In this document: positions 1 through 7,709 of the stretch, piece after piece
How the letters are laid out: every line of letters starts with the position of its first letter
How positions within the stretch are numbered: the stretch's first letter is position 1
Assembly (NCBI RefSeq): GCF_019297835.1
Contig: NZ_CP079203.1
Location: forward strand, 1,089,001-1,153,000
Length of the DNA stretch: 64,000 nt
Origin: Sphingomonas sanguinis
GTDB lineage: Bacteria > Pseudomonadota > Alphaproteobacteria > Sphingomonadales > Sphingomonadaceae
Direction: 5' to 3'
Translations under genes and position numbers: made by a program
Notes under the pieces: model-generated
What the model saw: the letters and a program-made list of their open reading frames with translations, nothing else
Databases searched by the model: none
What the model was told of the DNA's origin: nothing

Positions 1-325
1 CGGTGCGGCCACGCAGATAGTACAGCTTCGCGCGACGCACGGCGCCCTTGCGGACGACATCGATCGAGTCGACGTTCGGCGAGTAGAGCGGGAAGACGCG
101 CTCCACGCCCTCACCGAAGGAGATCTTGCGGACGGTGAACGACGAGCCCATGCCCTTGTTCGAGCGGGCGATGCAGACGCCCTCATAGAACTGGACGCGG
201 GTACGCTCGCCTTCGACGACCTTCACACCGACCTTCAGCGTGTCGCCGGGGCGGAATTCGGGGATCTTCTTCGTCTCGTTGAACTTGGCGATCTGCTCAG
301 CTTCGATCTGCTGGATCACGTTCAT
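1..325 (-). CDS. rplS: 50S ribosomal protein L19 (C-terminus off window)
   Basis: The reverse strand encodes about 108 residues beginning [11 protein letters not shown] and containing [16 protein letters not shown] and [12 protein letters not shown], which are typical of L19, a protein at the interface of the ribosomal subunits. The reading frame runs off the left edge, so only the last residues are missing. A GAGGAA ribosome-binding site lies just before the ATG at 325. It is the last gene of the trmD-rplS pair, 11 nt after the trmD stop. Identification is firm. Confidence 0.97.
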   Translation of the reverse strand, partial: MNVIQQIEAEQIAKFNETKKIPEFRPGDTLKVGVKVVEGERTRVQFYEGVCIARSNKGMGSSFTVRKISFGEGVERVFPLYSPNVDSIDVVRKGAVRRAKLYYLRGRT

Positions 326-336
326 GACACTATTCC

Positions 337-1056
337 TCAATCGTCGCCGCGCGCCAGAGGGCGACCGACCCGAACGCCCTCATGACGTTCCCAAAGGTCC
401 GGCCGCCTTGACCGTGTATCCTCGCAAGCCCTGGCATGACGCCATTTTGCGATTTTCGCATGATCCCCCGATCGCAGCACTTCAGGGATCGTGCGCCCTT
501 CCCACTCCGCAGGTCGGGTATATTGCGGATATTCGAGAAGGCCACTTTCGAAGCTTTCCTCGACTCCACTGGAAGCCGCGCCCATTACGCCGGGAAGCAG
601 CCGAACGCAAGCGTCGAGCAGCACCAGCGCGCCCATCTCGCCACCCGACAGGATATAGTCGCCGATCGACACCTGCTCGATGCCCCGCGCCTCGAACAGA
701 CGCTCGTCAAAGCCCTCGAACCGGCCGCACAGCACGGTGAGGCCCGGTCCCGCCGCCAGCTCGCGGACGCGCGGCTGGGTGAACGGCTTCCCTCGCGGCG
801 TCATCGCCAGAACGGGTCGGTCGTCTGCGACCGAATCCACCGCCGCTGCCAGCACATCGGCGCGCAGGACCATGCCCGCGCCGCCCCCCGCAGGCGTATC
901 GTCGACCGAACGATGCTTGTCGGTCGCGAAGTCGCGGATCTGCACCGTCTCCAGCGCCCAGCGATCCTCCCGCAGCGCCCGCCCCGCCAGCGAATAGCCG
1001 AGAGGACCGGGAAACATCTCCGGATAGAGCGTCAATATCGTCGCGCGGAAGGTCAC
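337..1056 (-). CDS. trmD: tRNA (guanine-37-N1)-methyltransferase TrmD
   Basis: This 239-residue protein methylates G37 of tRNAs using S-adenosylmethionine. The trefoil-knot SPOUT motifs are visible: [13 protein letters not shown] near residue 55, [12 protein letters not shown] near residue 110 and [11 protein letters not shown] near residue 130. Length is normal for the family. Its ATG overlaps the vapC stop in an ATGA (1053-1056), so its translation looks coupled to the toxin gene. In most bacteria rimM lies directly upstream; here vapBC and an opposite-strand reductase gene lie between them. Confidence 0.97.
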   Translation of the reverse strand: MTFRATILTLYPEMFPGPLGYSLAGRALREDRWALETVQIRDFATDKHRSVDDTPAGGGAGMVLRADVLAAAVDSVADDRPVLAMTPRGKPFTQPRVRELAAGPGLTVLCGRFEGFDERLFEARGIEQVSIGDYILSGGEMGALVLLDACVRLLPGVMGAASSGVEESFESGLLEYPQYTRPAEWEGRTIPEVLRSGDHAKIAKWRHARACEDTRSRRPDLWERHEGVRVGRPLARGDD

Positions 1057-1439
1057 AGCGTCCAGTTCTCGATGGTCAGGCCGGGGATGTCGGCGAAGTC
1101 GGCTTCATTATCGGTAATGACGATGCTGCCCAGGCTAAGGGCATGAGCACCGAGCAGCCGGTCGAAACGTCCCCGTCGAAACGGAAGGGTCGCATAGCAG
1201 CGCGCTGCCGCTTCGTCGAACGGCAGGATAGGCATCTGCCTGGCGAGTTGCTCCAACTGGCGCTCCAGAGGCGGTTTGCCGTGGCGAACACCCAGAGCCA
1301 ACTCGGCAAAAACGATGCTGGAAAGGCCGATCTCCCCCACCGGCGTCGCCGATACTCGGTTGAGTAATGCCGGATATTCACCTGCAAACAGGAAGATGCA
1401 GCAGTTGGTGTCGATCAGATAGCGCACCCACTCAGGCAT
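1053..1439 (-). CDS. vapC: VapC-type PIN-domain ribonuclease toxin
   Basis: This 128-residue PIN-domain protein is the expected toxic RNase of a type II toxin-antitoxin pair. The acidic metal-binding residues appear intact: D10 in LIDTN, E46 in FAEL, D93 in FDRLLGAHA, and D110/D114 in ITDNEADF. The start overlaps the end of the AbrB-type antitoxin gene by 8 nt, and the stop overlaps the trmD start by 4 nt. The toxin therefore sits in one translationally coupled chain with an essential tRNA-modification gene. The RNA target cannot be told from sequence. Confidence 0.92.
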   Translation of the reverse strand: MPEWVRYLIDTNCCIFLFAGEYPALLNRVSATPVGEIGLSSIVFAELALGVRHGKPPLERQLEQLARQMPILPFDEAAARCYATLPFRRGRFDRLLGAHALSLGSIVITDNEADFADIPGLTIENWTL

Positions 1440-1698
1440 CCTTGCCGTTCAGAAGGTGCCATGGCCGCTCGGGATCGTCAAAATCCTCGCGCTCTATCGG
1501 CTTCAACCAAGGCATCGAACCCGCAATACCGGTCAGGTCAATCGTCTTGGGCAATTCGCGAACGGGCTCGAAGACATAGCGCCCCTGCTCTTCCCGCAGG
1601 GTCATTTCCGTTCCCTCGGCCAATCCCAGCGCCGCGGGCAGGCGCAATGCCAGCGAATTGCCCGAGCGGAAGACCTTTGCTTGATAATCCTTGCCCAT
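1432..1698 (-). CDS. vapB: VapB/AbrB-type antitoxin
   Basis: This 88-residue protein has an N-terminal AbrB/SpoVT-like DNA-binding half ([21 protein letters not shown]) followed by a tail that should bind and neutralise VapC. I chose the ATG at 1698 because a strong GGAGG lies 5 nt upstream; longer versions of the frame would run through the palindrome at 1708-1728. The palindrome directly upstream is the likely autoregulatory operator. The downstream gene overlaps by 8 nt, as is usual for such pairs. Confidence 0.9.
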   Translation of the reverse strand: MGKDYQAKVFRSGNSLALRLPAALGLAEGTEMTLREEQGRYVFEPVRELPKTIDLTGIAGSMPWLKPIEREDFDDPERPWHLLNGKDA

Positions 1699-1707
1699 AC
1701 AACCTCC

Positions 1708-1728
1708 GTATATACGCGACGTATATAC
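1708..1728. promoter_or_regulatory. Perfect inverted repeat, probable VapB(C) operator
   Basis: The arms GTATATACG and CGTATATAC are exact reverse complements separated by 3 nt. The site lies 9 nt upstream of the vapB start and 56 nt upstream of the chosen start of the divergent reductase gene. VapB proteins of the AbrB type commonly repress their own promoter by binding such palindromes; that this one does so is inference. Confidence 0.7.
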
Positions 1729-1784
1729 ACGATCCGATGGGCGATACCAAGGAACGTTGCGAACGCTCACGCTTTGCCCACGCC

Positions 1785-2693
1785 ATGGACGATTGCATCA
1801 TCATCGGCGCGGGACCGGCAGGGCTGACGGCGGCCATCTACCTGGCCCGCTATCATCTGCGCATCCATATGTTCGACAGCGGGTCGAGCCGTGCGGCGAT
1901 GATCCCGTGCACGCACAATCATGCCGGTTTCCCCGAGGGGATTAGCGGCAAGGCGCTGCTGGGACGGATGCATGACCAGGCGCGTCGCTACGGCGCGCAT
2001 TGTACGCCGCACCGGGTCACGGCGATCCACCCCGAAAACGGCCATTTCCGGGTCATCGCGGACGACATCGAATATCGCACCCGAACCGTTCTGCTCGCCA
2101 CCGGCGTCGTCAATCATCGGCCCCGCAGGCTCCTGCCCGACGTTCACGACCCGGCGCTGGAGCGCGGGCTGATCCGCTATTGCCCGGTTTGCGATGGCTA
2201 TGAAGTCACCGACAAGCGTGTCGGCGTCATCGGCACCAGCGACCATGGCATGCGCGAGGCGCTGTTCCTGCGCGGTTTTACCAAAGACGTGACGCTAATC
2301 GCACCCGATGCCGCGCATGACCTCGACCCGGCATGTGCCAAAGCGCTGGACGAAGCTGGCGTGGCCCGCGTGGATGGGCCCTGTGGCGGCTGGGCGATCG
2401 AGGGCGAGCAGATCGCGCTCGACACCGCGAATGGCCGGATGCGCTTCGACAGCGTCTATCCAGCGATGGGCTCCCGCATCCGGTCGGAGCTGGCGGTATC
2501 GGCAGGCGCCAAGGCGGACCCCAGCGGATGCCTAGAGGTCGACGACCACCAGCGGACCTCGGTCCCCGGCCTGTTCGCGGCGGGTGACGTGGTGAAAGGG
2601 CTGGATCAGATCAGCCATGCAATGGGCGAGGCAGGCGTCGCGGCCACGACGATCCGCAACCTGTTGAACGAGCAACGCCCGATCAGGCGATGA
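1785..2693 (+). CDS. Thioredoxin-reductase-like FAD/NAD(P) oxidoreductase
   Basis: A 302-residue flavoprotein of the thioredoxin reductase fold. It opens with the FAD-binding motif [10 protein letters not shown] (residues 4-13), has a redox CPVC pair at C133 and C136 followed by DGYE, and ends with an FAD motif GLFAAGDVV. The second nucleotide-binding loop reads [16 protein letters not shown] instead of the usual GGGxSA form, so NADPH use is uncertain. The ATG at 1785 fits the family's N-terminus; an in-frame ATG at 1737 is possible but neither has a good ribosome-binding site. It is divergent from vapB and overlaps the end of rimM by 11 nt. No thioredoxin gene is adjacent. Confidence 0.85.
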   Translation: MDDCIIIGAGPAGLTAAIYLARYHLRIHMFDSGSSRAAMIPCTHNHAGFPEGISGKALLGRMHDQARRYGAHCTPHRVTAIHPENGHFRVIADDIEYRTRTVLLATGVVNHRPRRLLPDVHDPALERGLIRYCPVCDGYEVTDKRVGVIGTSDHGMREALFLRGFTKDVTLIAPDAAHDLDPACAKALDEAGVARVDGPCGGWAIEGEQIALDTANGRMRFDSVYPAMGSRIRSELAVSAGAKADPSGCLEVDDHQRTSVPGLFAAGDVVKGLDQISHAMGEAGVAATTIRNLLNEQRPIRR

Positions 2694-3243
2694 AGGCACG
2701 CTCCACGATCAGGCGGTCCTGATCCCATTCGGGCACGGCCTGCGCGTTCATCGGCACCATGAAGCGGCGACCGTCGGGACGTTCGATTTCGAGCACGTCA
2801 CCGGCGCCAAAATTCTCGATCAGCGCGACATGACCCAGTTCCTCGCCATCGCTGGCGATGGCGGGCAGACCAATAATGTCGGCATGATAATATTCGCCTT
2901 CCTCCAACGGAGGCAAAGCGGAGCGCGGCACCGTCAGTTCCGTGCCGCGAAGCGCCTCGGCAGCGTTGCGGTCGGTGACTTCGGCGAAGCGGGCGATGAC
3001 GCCGTTCGAACCGTCACGCGCCGACTTCAGCGTCAGCGCGCCGTCATTGAACGCGCGATAGTCCGACAGATCGTCGGCAAAGACCTTGAGCCGAACCTCG
3101 CCCGTAATGCCGTGCGCGCCGACGATCACAGCCAGCGTGACGCGCGGCTCACCCGTTGGGCGAGTTGCCGTCCCCATCGGGGGCGTCGTCTCCGCCTTCG
3201 GCGGGGTCTGGCGCGGAGACGCCTTGGTTGGTCGCGTCGTCAT
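2683..3243 (-). CDS. rimM: Ribosome maturation factor RimM
   Basis: RimM assists 30S assembly and binds S19. The conserved body begins at [19 protein letters not shown] (around residue 35) and continues to the PRC-barrel segment near [11 protein letters not shown] and the end of the 186-residue frame. The first 22 residues are Pro/Thr-rich and unlike RimM, so the real start may be the internal ATG at residue 23 (3177). A second frame with a better ribosome-binding site overlaps this N-terminus (3149-3289). The 3' end overlaps the convergent reductase gene. Confidence 0.94.
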   Translation of the reverse strand: MTTRPTKASPRQTPPKAETTPPMGTATRPTGEPRVTLAVIVGAHGITGEVRLKVFADDLSDYRAFNDGALTLKSARDGSNGVIARFAEVTDRNAAEALRGTELTVPRSALPPLEEGEYYHADIIGLPAIASDGEELGHVALIENFGAGDVLEIERPDGRRFMVPMNAQAVPEWDQDRLIVERAFIA

Positions 3244-3289
3244 GGTCGTCGGGGGCGGTCCGGGGATCGGGTTCGGTCGGCGGGGTCAT
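3149..3289 (-). CDS. Possible 46-aa leader ORF overlapping rimM start
   Basis: The ATG at 3289 follows an AGGAG at 3298-3302 with good spacing. It opens a 46-codon frame ([18 protein letters not shown]..., acidic and Pro-rich) whose TGA falls where the conserved part of RimM begins. It is in a different frame from rimM. It could be a leader that couples rimM translation to rpsP, or the true N-terminal coding sequence separated from rimM by a frame difference. No homologue is recognised. Confidence 0.35.
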   Translation of the reverse strand: MTPPTEPDPRTAPDDHDDATNQGVSAPDPAEGGDDAPDGDGNSPNG

Positions 3290-3397
3290 GCGCATATCTC
3301 CTGAAGCCATGAGGCCTCAAGAAACGCATGACCCCGTATCCGGTGCCTTGCCCTGCCCCGATCGCGATCGACCGAGGCAGCGCAAAGCCGAAAGCCA

Positions 3398-3784
3398 TTA
3401 GGCTTCGGCGGTCTCTTCGGCCGGAGCGTTGGCAGCTTCCTGAGCGGCCTTCAGCTTCTCGGCACGCTCTTCGGCGCGCTCGGTGGCCTTTTCGCCGGGC
3501 TTCGCCTTGTTCGGGTTGTTGCGAGCGGCGCGCTCACGAACGCCGGCGGCGTCCAGGAAGCGGGCGACGCGGTCGGTCGGCTGCGCGCCATTGGCGAGCC
3601 AGTGCTTCGCGCGCTCGGCGTCGAGCTGCACGCGCTGGTCATTGTCCTTGGCGAGGAGCGGGTTGTAGTTGCCGATCTTCTCGATGAACTTGCCGTCGCG
3701 CGGCGCACGGGCGTCGGCGACCACGATGCGGTAGTAAGGGCGCTTCTTCGAGCCACCACGCGACAGACGAATGCTGAGAGCCAT
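3398..3784 (-). CDS. rpsP: 30S ribosomal protein S16
   Basis: The 128-residue product starts [24 protein letters not shown], the S16 signature. After about residue 80 it carries a charged Ala/Glu/Lys-rich tail, the extended form usual in alphaproteobacteria. It lies 57 nt downstream of ffh and upstream of rimM on the same strand, so ffh-rpsP-rimM is a likely transcript. Confidence 0.97.
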   Translation of the reverse strand: MALSIRLSRGGSKKRPYYRIVVADARAPRDGKFIEKIGNYNPLLAKDNDQRVQLDAERAKHWLANGAQPTDRVARFLDAAGVRERAARNNPNKAKPGEKATERAEERAEKLKAAQEAANAPAEETAEA

Positions 3785-3841
3785 ATTTCAGTCCTTGAGT
3801 TAAAACGTTCAAATCCACCGGCATTCCGTCCGGCGCGGGGG

Positions 3842-5365
3842 TTATTTCTTCTTCAGAAGATTTTCGAAGCCGGGGGGCAGTTTCGGCATGCCCTCGGGCA
3901 GCTTGCCGCCGCCTGCACCCATGCCGCCGATGCCCGGCAGGCCGCCACCGCCGCCCGCCTTGTTGAGCATCTCGCCCATCTGCGGACCGCCCAGCGCGTT
4001 GCCCAGGCCGCCGAGGCCGCCCTTGCCCAGCATCGACATCATGCCCTTGATGCCGCCCATCTTCTTGATCTTCTTCATCGCCGTGGCCATTTCCTGATGC
4101 ATCTTCAGGAGCTTGTTCACGTCCTGGACCGTGGTGCCGGAACCCTTGGCGATGCGGATCTTGCGCTTGGCGTTGACCAGTTCGGGCTTGGCCCGCTCCT
4201 TGACCGTCATCGACGTGATGATCGCGTCCATGCGGAGCAGGATCTTGTCGCCACCGGCATCGTTCAGCGCGTTCTGCGCCTTCTTCATGCCCGGCATCAT
4301 GCCCGCCAGCGCGCCCAGCCCGCCCATGCGGCGCATCTGGGCCAACTGGCCGCGCAGGTCGTTCAGATCGAACTGACCCTTGGCCATCTTCATGGCCATG
4401 CGCTCGGCATCTTCCTGCTGGATCGTCTCGGCCGCGCGCTCGACCAGCGACACGACGTCGCCCATGCCGAGGATGCGGCCCGCGACACGCTCCGGATGGA
4501 AGGCCTCCAGCGCGTCCATCTTTTCGCCGACACCGGCGAACTTGATGGGCTTGCCGGTGACGGCGCGCATCGACAGCGCCGCACCACCGCGCGCATCGCC
4601 GTCCATACGGGTCAGCACCACGCCGGTCAGCGGCACCTGCTCCGAGAAGCTGGTCGCCACGTTCACCGCGTCCTGTCCGGTCAGCGAGTCGACGACGAGG
4701 AGGATTTCCTGGGGCTGGGCGATCTCCGCCACCGCCTTCATCTCGTCCATCAGCGCCTGGTCGACGTGCAGACGACCGGCGGTGTCGAGCATCAGGACGT
4801 CATAGCCCTGCAGCTTGGCGGCCTGCATCGCGCGGCGCGCGATCTCGACCGGCTGCTGCCCGGCGATGATCGGCAGGGTCGAAACCTCGACCTGGGTACC
4901 CAGCGTCGCCAGCTGCTCCTGTGCGGCAGGGCGATTGACGTCGAGCGACGCCATCAGCACCTTCTTGCGATCACGGCCCATCGCCCCGCTCGACAGGCGG
5001 CGGGCGATCTTGGCGGTGGTCGTGGTCTTACCCGAGCCCTGAAGACCGACCATCATCACGACGGCAGGCGGCGTGACGTCGAGCAGCAGCTCGCTGGCAT
5101 CGGCGCCCAGCATCGCGACCAGCGCGTCGTGGACGATCTTGACGACCTGCTGGCCCGGCGTGATCGAGCGCAGGACGTTCTGGCCGATCGCCTGTTCGGT
5201 GACCTTGTCGACGAAATCGCGCGCGACGGGCAGCGCGACGTCGGCTTCCAGCAGGGCCACGCGCACTTCGCGCATCGCGGTGCGGACATCCGCCTCGGTC
5301 AGCGCGCCACGGCCGCGAAGGCGGTCGAATACGCCGCCAAGCCGATCGCTCAAGCTGTCGAACAT
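3842..5365 (-). CDS. ffh: Signal recognition particle GTPase Ffh (SRP54)
   Basis: This 507-residue protein binds signal peptides and SRP RNA and targets nascent membrane proteins. It has the N domain, then the GTPase domain with GLQGSGKTTTTAKIA, DTAGRLHVD and TRMDGDARGG. The C-terminal M domain is rich in methionine and glycine (MGGIKGMMSMLGKGG). Its partner receptor ftsY lies at 8949-9884 and its RNA at about 35918. Length and motifs are normal. Confidence 0.98.
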   Translation of the reverse strand: MFDSLSDRLGGVFDRLRGRGALTEADVRTAMREVRVALLEADVALPVARDFVDKVTEQAIGQNVLRSITPGQQVVKIVHDALVAMLGADASELLLDVTPPAVVMMVGLQGSGKTTTTAKIARRLSSGAMGRDRKKVLMASLDVNRPAAQEQLATLGTQVEVSTLPIIAGQQPVEIARRAMQAAKLQGYDVLMLDTAGRLHVDQALMDEMKAVAEIAQPQEILLVVDSLTGQDAVNVATSFSEQVPLTGVVLTRMDGDARGGAALSMRAVTGKPIKFAGVGEKMDALEAFHPERVAGRILGMGDVVSLVERAAETIQQEDAERMAMKMAKGQFDLNDLRGQLAQMRRMGGLGALAGMMPGMKKAQNALNDAGGDKILLRMDAIITSMTVKERAKPELVNAKRKIRIAKGSGTTVQDVNKLLKMHQEMATAMKKIKKMGGIKGMMSMLGKGGLGGLGNALGGPQMGEMLNKAGGGGGLPGIGGMGAGGGKLPEGMPKLPPGFENLLKKK

Positions 5366-5617
5366 CGCCTCACCTCGTCAACGCCGGTCCCGAAAGCCCG
5401 GCCACAAAACCATGCCGCATCGCCAAACGCAAAAGCGCCGGCGGGCGAAACCTCGCCGGCCAGCGTGCACCCTTGGGCGCTTCACTTTCACATTCCGAAA
5501 CGGAACTTGGGTGCGCTCTTATGGGAAAAGGCGGACCGGCGCAAGTCATGCGCGATCGGACCCGATCGGCGGCCCACGTTAACTTATTGTACACACCTGA
5601 CATGCGACCGCTATGCC
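5366..5617. promoter_or_regulatory. Divergent intergenic region between ffh and GGDEF-EAL gene
   Basis: This 252-nt stretch separates two divergent genes and no gene is supported in it. It holds a hairpin at about 5435-5460 (GCCGGCG and CGCCGGC arms) within the presumed ffh leader. On the minus strand a TACAAT near 5585-5590 resembles a -10 element for ffh, without a convincing -35. The promoter reading is tentative. Confidence 0.35.
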
Positions 5618-7159
5618 ATGTCCGGGTCGCGCCCCATTGCTGCCAACACCCCTGCTTCCGCTCGCTTTTCGGGCGTGGCGGTGACGGGCGGCGTTTTGCT
5701 GCTGGCGGTCGCGATCGTCCTGATCCAGCTCGGGCTGGATTTCCCCGCCAAGATCATACTTTCCGCGACCGCGCTCGCCGCGATCATCGTCCATTGGCGG
5801 ATGCCCGCGTCGCACGCCCGTTCGCCGGATGCCGAGCAGATCGATCCGCTGACCGGACTGACCAACCGCCGTTATTTCCATGACGCGGGACAGGAAATGA
5901 TCGAGAGTGTGCAGCGCCGCCATCGCGGCATCGCGCTGATGCTGGTCGATATCGACCGTTTCCGCGCCATCGCCGGATCGCTGGGTCATGAGGCGGGCGA
6001 CCTGCTGCTGCGTCATGTCGCCAAGATCATCCGCGACGAGGCCCCGTCCGAGGCGATCGTCGCGCGGTTCGAGGGCGATTGCTTCGGCTGCCTCATCCCC
6101 TTCGACCCGCGCGGACGCGACCGGGTAGAGCGGCTGGCCGAACGGCTGGCGGTGCGACTCGGCCAGCCGGTGCGGCTGGTCGAGCAGGAACTGACGCCGC
6201 GCGCCGCCATTGCGCTGACCCGCATCGACGACGGCAGCGCGACGATCGACCGACTGGTCCGCCAGGCTGACCTCGCGCTGATCGCCGCCAAGGCGCGCAG
6301 CGACGGCAAGCCGCTCTGGTTCGCCCCCGCGATGGAAGAGGCGATGGCCGAGCGCAATGCCATCATCACCGACCTGCGCCACGCCCTGACGCATGGCGAC
6401 ATCCAGCCCCGCTTCGAGGCGCAGGTCGATCTGGGCACCGCGCGGCTGACCGGGTTCGAGGTGTCGGGCCATTGGGACCATCCCAGCTTGGGCGCGATGA
6501 CCGCCGAGCGCTTCATGCCGGTCGCCGAAGCCTGCGGCCTGTCGGGCGAGGTTTCGCTGTCGTTGATGCGGCAGGCGATGGCGGCAGCGCGCGACTGGGA
6601 CCCGTCGATCACGCTGTCGATCCCGCTGGCCGCGTCGCAATTCCAGGATGCGTGGCTGGCGCAGAAGGTCATCAAGACGCTGACCGAATGCGGCTTTCCC
6701 GCGCATCGGCTGGAAATCGAAATTACCGAGAATGCGCTGTTCGCCAATCTGGCGCTGGCGCAGTCGATCGTCATCAGCTTGAAGAATCAGGGCATCGCAC
6801 TGGCGCTGGATGCGTTCGGGCGCGGCTATTCCAGCCTCGCCCATTTGCGCGCCCTACCCTTCGACCGGGTGCGGATCGATCCCAACTTCATTCGGAACAT
6901 GGCCGCCGACCCGGATTGCTGCGCGATCGTCACCGCGATCGTCAATCTGGGCGACAGCCTGCACCTGCCGATCGCGGCCAAGGGCGTGCGCGACCTGGAT
7001 ATCGAGACGCGGCTGCGCGACATCGGTTGCTCGCACGGGCAAGGCTCGCTCTACGGCCCGCCGCTCGATCTGGCGCAGGTGCGTCAGTTGCTGGCCGAAA
7101 AGCGCCTGCTGGCGGGCATCACCGCCGCCCCCGTCACCACCCCGCGTCTGGCTGGCTGA
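5618..7159 (+). CDS. Membrane GGDEF-EAL protein with degenerate active sites
   Basis: A 513-residue protein with two membrane segments (about residues 20-40 and 45-60), a GGDEF domain (about 76-235) and an EAL domain (about 250-495). The GGDEF motif reads EGDCF at 152-156. In the EAL domain E281, E368, E371, D398 and Q475 remain. However, the usual catalytic Asn is P336, the second Asp of DDFG is A399, the IKID lysine is R419, and EGVE reads KGVR with K455. Both cyclic-di-GMP activities are therefore probably lost, suggesting a binding or scaffold role. The chosen ATG lacks a clear ribosome-binding site. It converges with, and overlaps, the DUF924 gene. Confidence 0.9.
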   Translation: MSGSRPIAANTPASARFSGVAVTGGVLLLAVAIVLIQLGLDFPAKIILSATALAAIIVHWRMPASHARSPDAEQIDPLTGLTNRRYFHDAGQEMIESVQRRHRGIALMLVDIDRFRAIAGSLGHEAGDLLLRHVAKIIRDEAPSEAIVARFEGDCFGCLIPFDPRGRDRVERLAERLAVRLGQPVRLVEQELTPRAAIALTRIDDGSATIDRLVRQADLALIAAKARSDGKPLWFAPAMEEAMAERNAIITDLRHALTHGDIQPRFEAQVDLGTARLTGFEVSGHWDHPSLGAMTAERFMPVAEACGLSGEVSLSLMRQAMAAARDWDPSITLSIPLAASQFQDAWLAQKVIKTLTECGFPAHRLEIEITENALFANLALAQSIVISLKNQGIALALDAFGRGYSSLAHLRALPFDRVRIDPNFIRNMAADPDCCAIVTAIVNLGDSLHLPIAAKGVRDLDIETRLRDIGCSHGQGSLYGPPLDLAQVRQLLAEKRLLAGITAAPVTTPRLAG

Positions 7160-7709
7160 GATAGTCGCGCTCCGCCTCGGTCGAGGCGCGGCCCAGTGCA
7201 GCATTGCGGCTGGGATAACGGCCGTAAAGCCGGATGACCGCGCGATGGTCGCGGGCGAAGGAGAGGTTTTCCTCACGCCCCAGTTCGGCGAATTTGGCTA
7301 CGCTCAAATCCTGCATTGCGCGCGACTCGGCATGCATCAACGGCATATAGACAAAGGCCAGGCGCTCGGGCGGATAATGCTCCTCCCACCCCGCGTCGAT
7401 CGCGGTCAGGCAGAGGTCGAGCGCCAGCGGATCGGCGGCATAGGCTTGCGCCGAGCCCCGGTGCAGGTTGCGTGAGAACTGGTCGAGCAGCAGGACGGCC
7501 GCCAGCAGCGTATAAGGATCGTCGCGCCACCCGATCGCCTCAGTCGCCAGCACCTGATCGCGCAAGGTCCCGAACCGCTCGGCGATCACTCGATCCAGGG
7601 CATCGTCCTTGGCGAAATGCTTTTCGGGCGGCAAACCGAACCAGAAGTCTAGAATGTCCTGCGTCTCCGCGTGGACACGTCGTTCATCCATCCCTAGATC
7701 GGCGGTCAT
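7134..7709 (-). CDS. DUF924 family protein
   Basis: A 191-residue protein with the DUF924 pattern: ILDFWFGLPPEKHF near residue 17, LLLDQFSRNLHRG near residue 73 and FVYMPLMHAESRAMQD near residue 115. The family is alpha-helical with a TPR-like fold and no settled biochemical role. The ATG at 7709 shares the CATG of 7707-7710 with the mtaB start on the other strand. An alternative in-frame ATG at 7691 is possible. The 3' end overlaps the GGDEF-EAL gene by 26 nt. Confidence 0.88.
   Translation of the reverse strand: MTADLGMDERRVHAETQDILDFWFGLPPEKHFAKDDALDRVIAERFGTLRDQVLATEAIGWRDDPYTLLAAVLLLDQFSRNLHRGSAQAYAADPLALDLCLTAIDAGWEEHYPPERLAFVYMPLMHAESRAMQDLSVAKFAELGREENLSFARDHRAVIRLYGRYPSRNAALGRASTEAERDYLSQPDAGW

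Noticed and set aside
1053..2693. vapBC plus reductase as an insertion-sequence or integron cassette
   Set aside because: No transposase, terminal repeats, attachment site or shift in base composition was seen.
3602..5617. Very long plus-strand open frame upstream of the GGDEF-EAL protein
   Set aside because: It is antisense to ffh, Arg/His-rich and without family features; the real protein starts at 5618.
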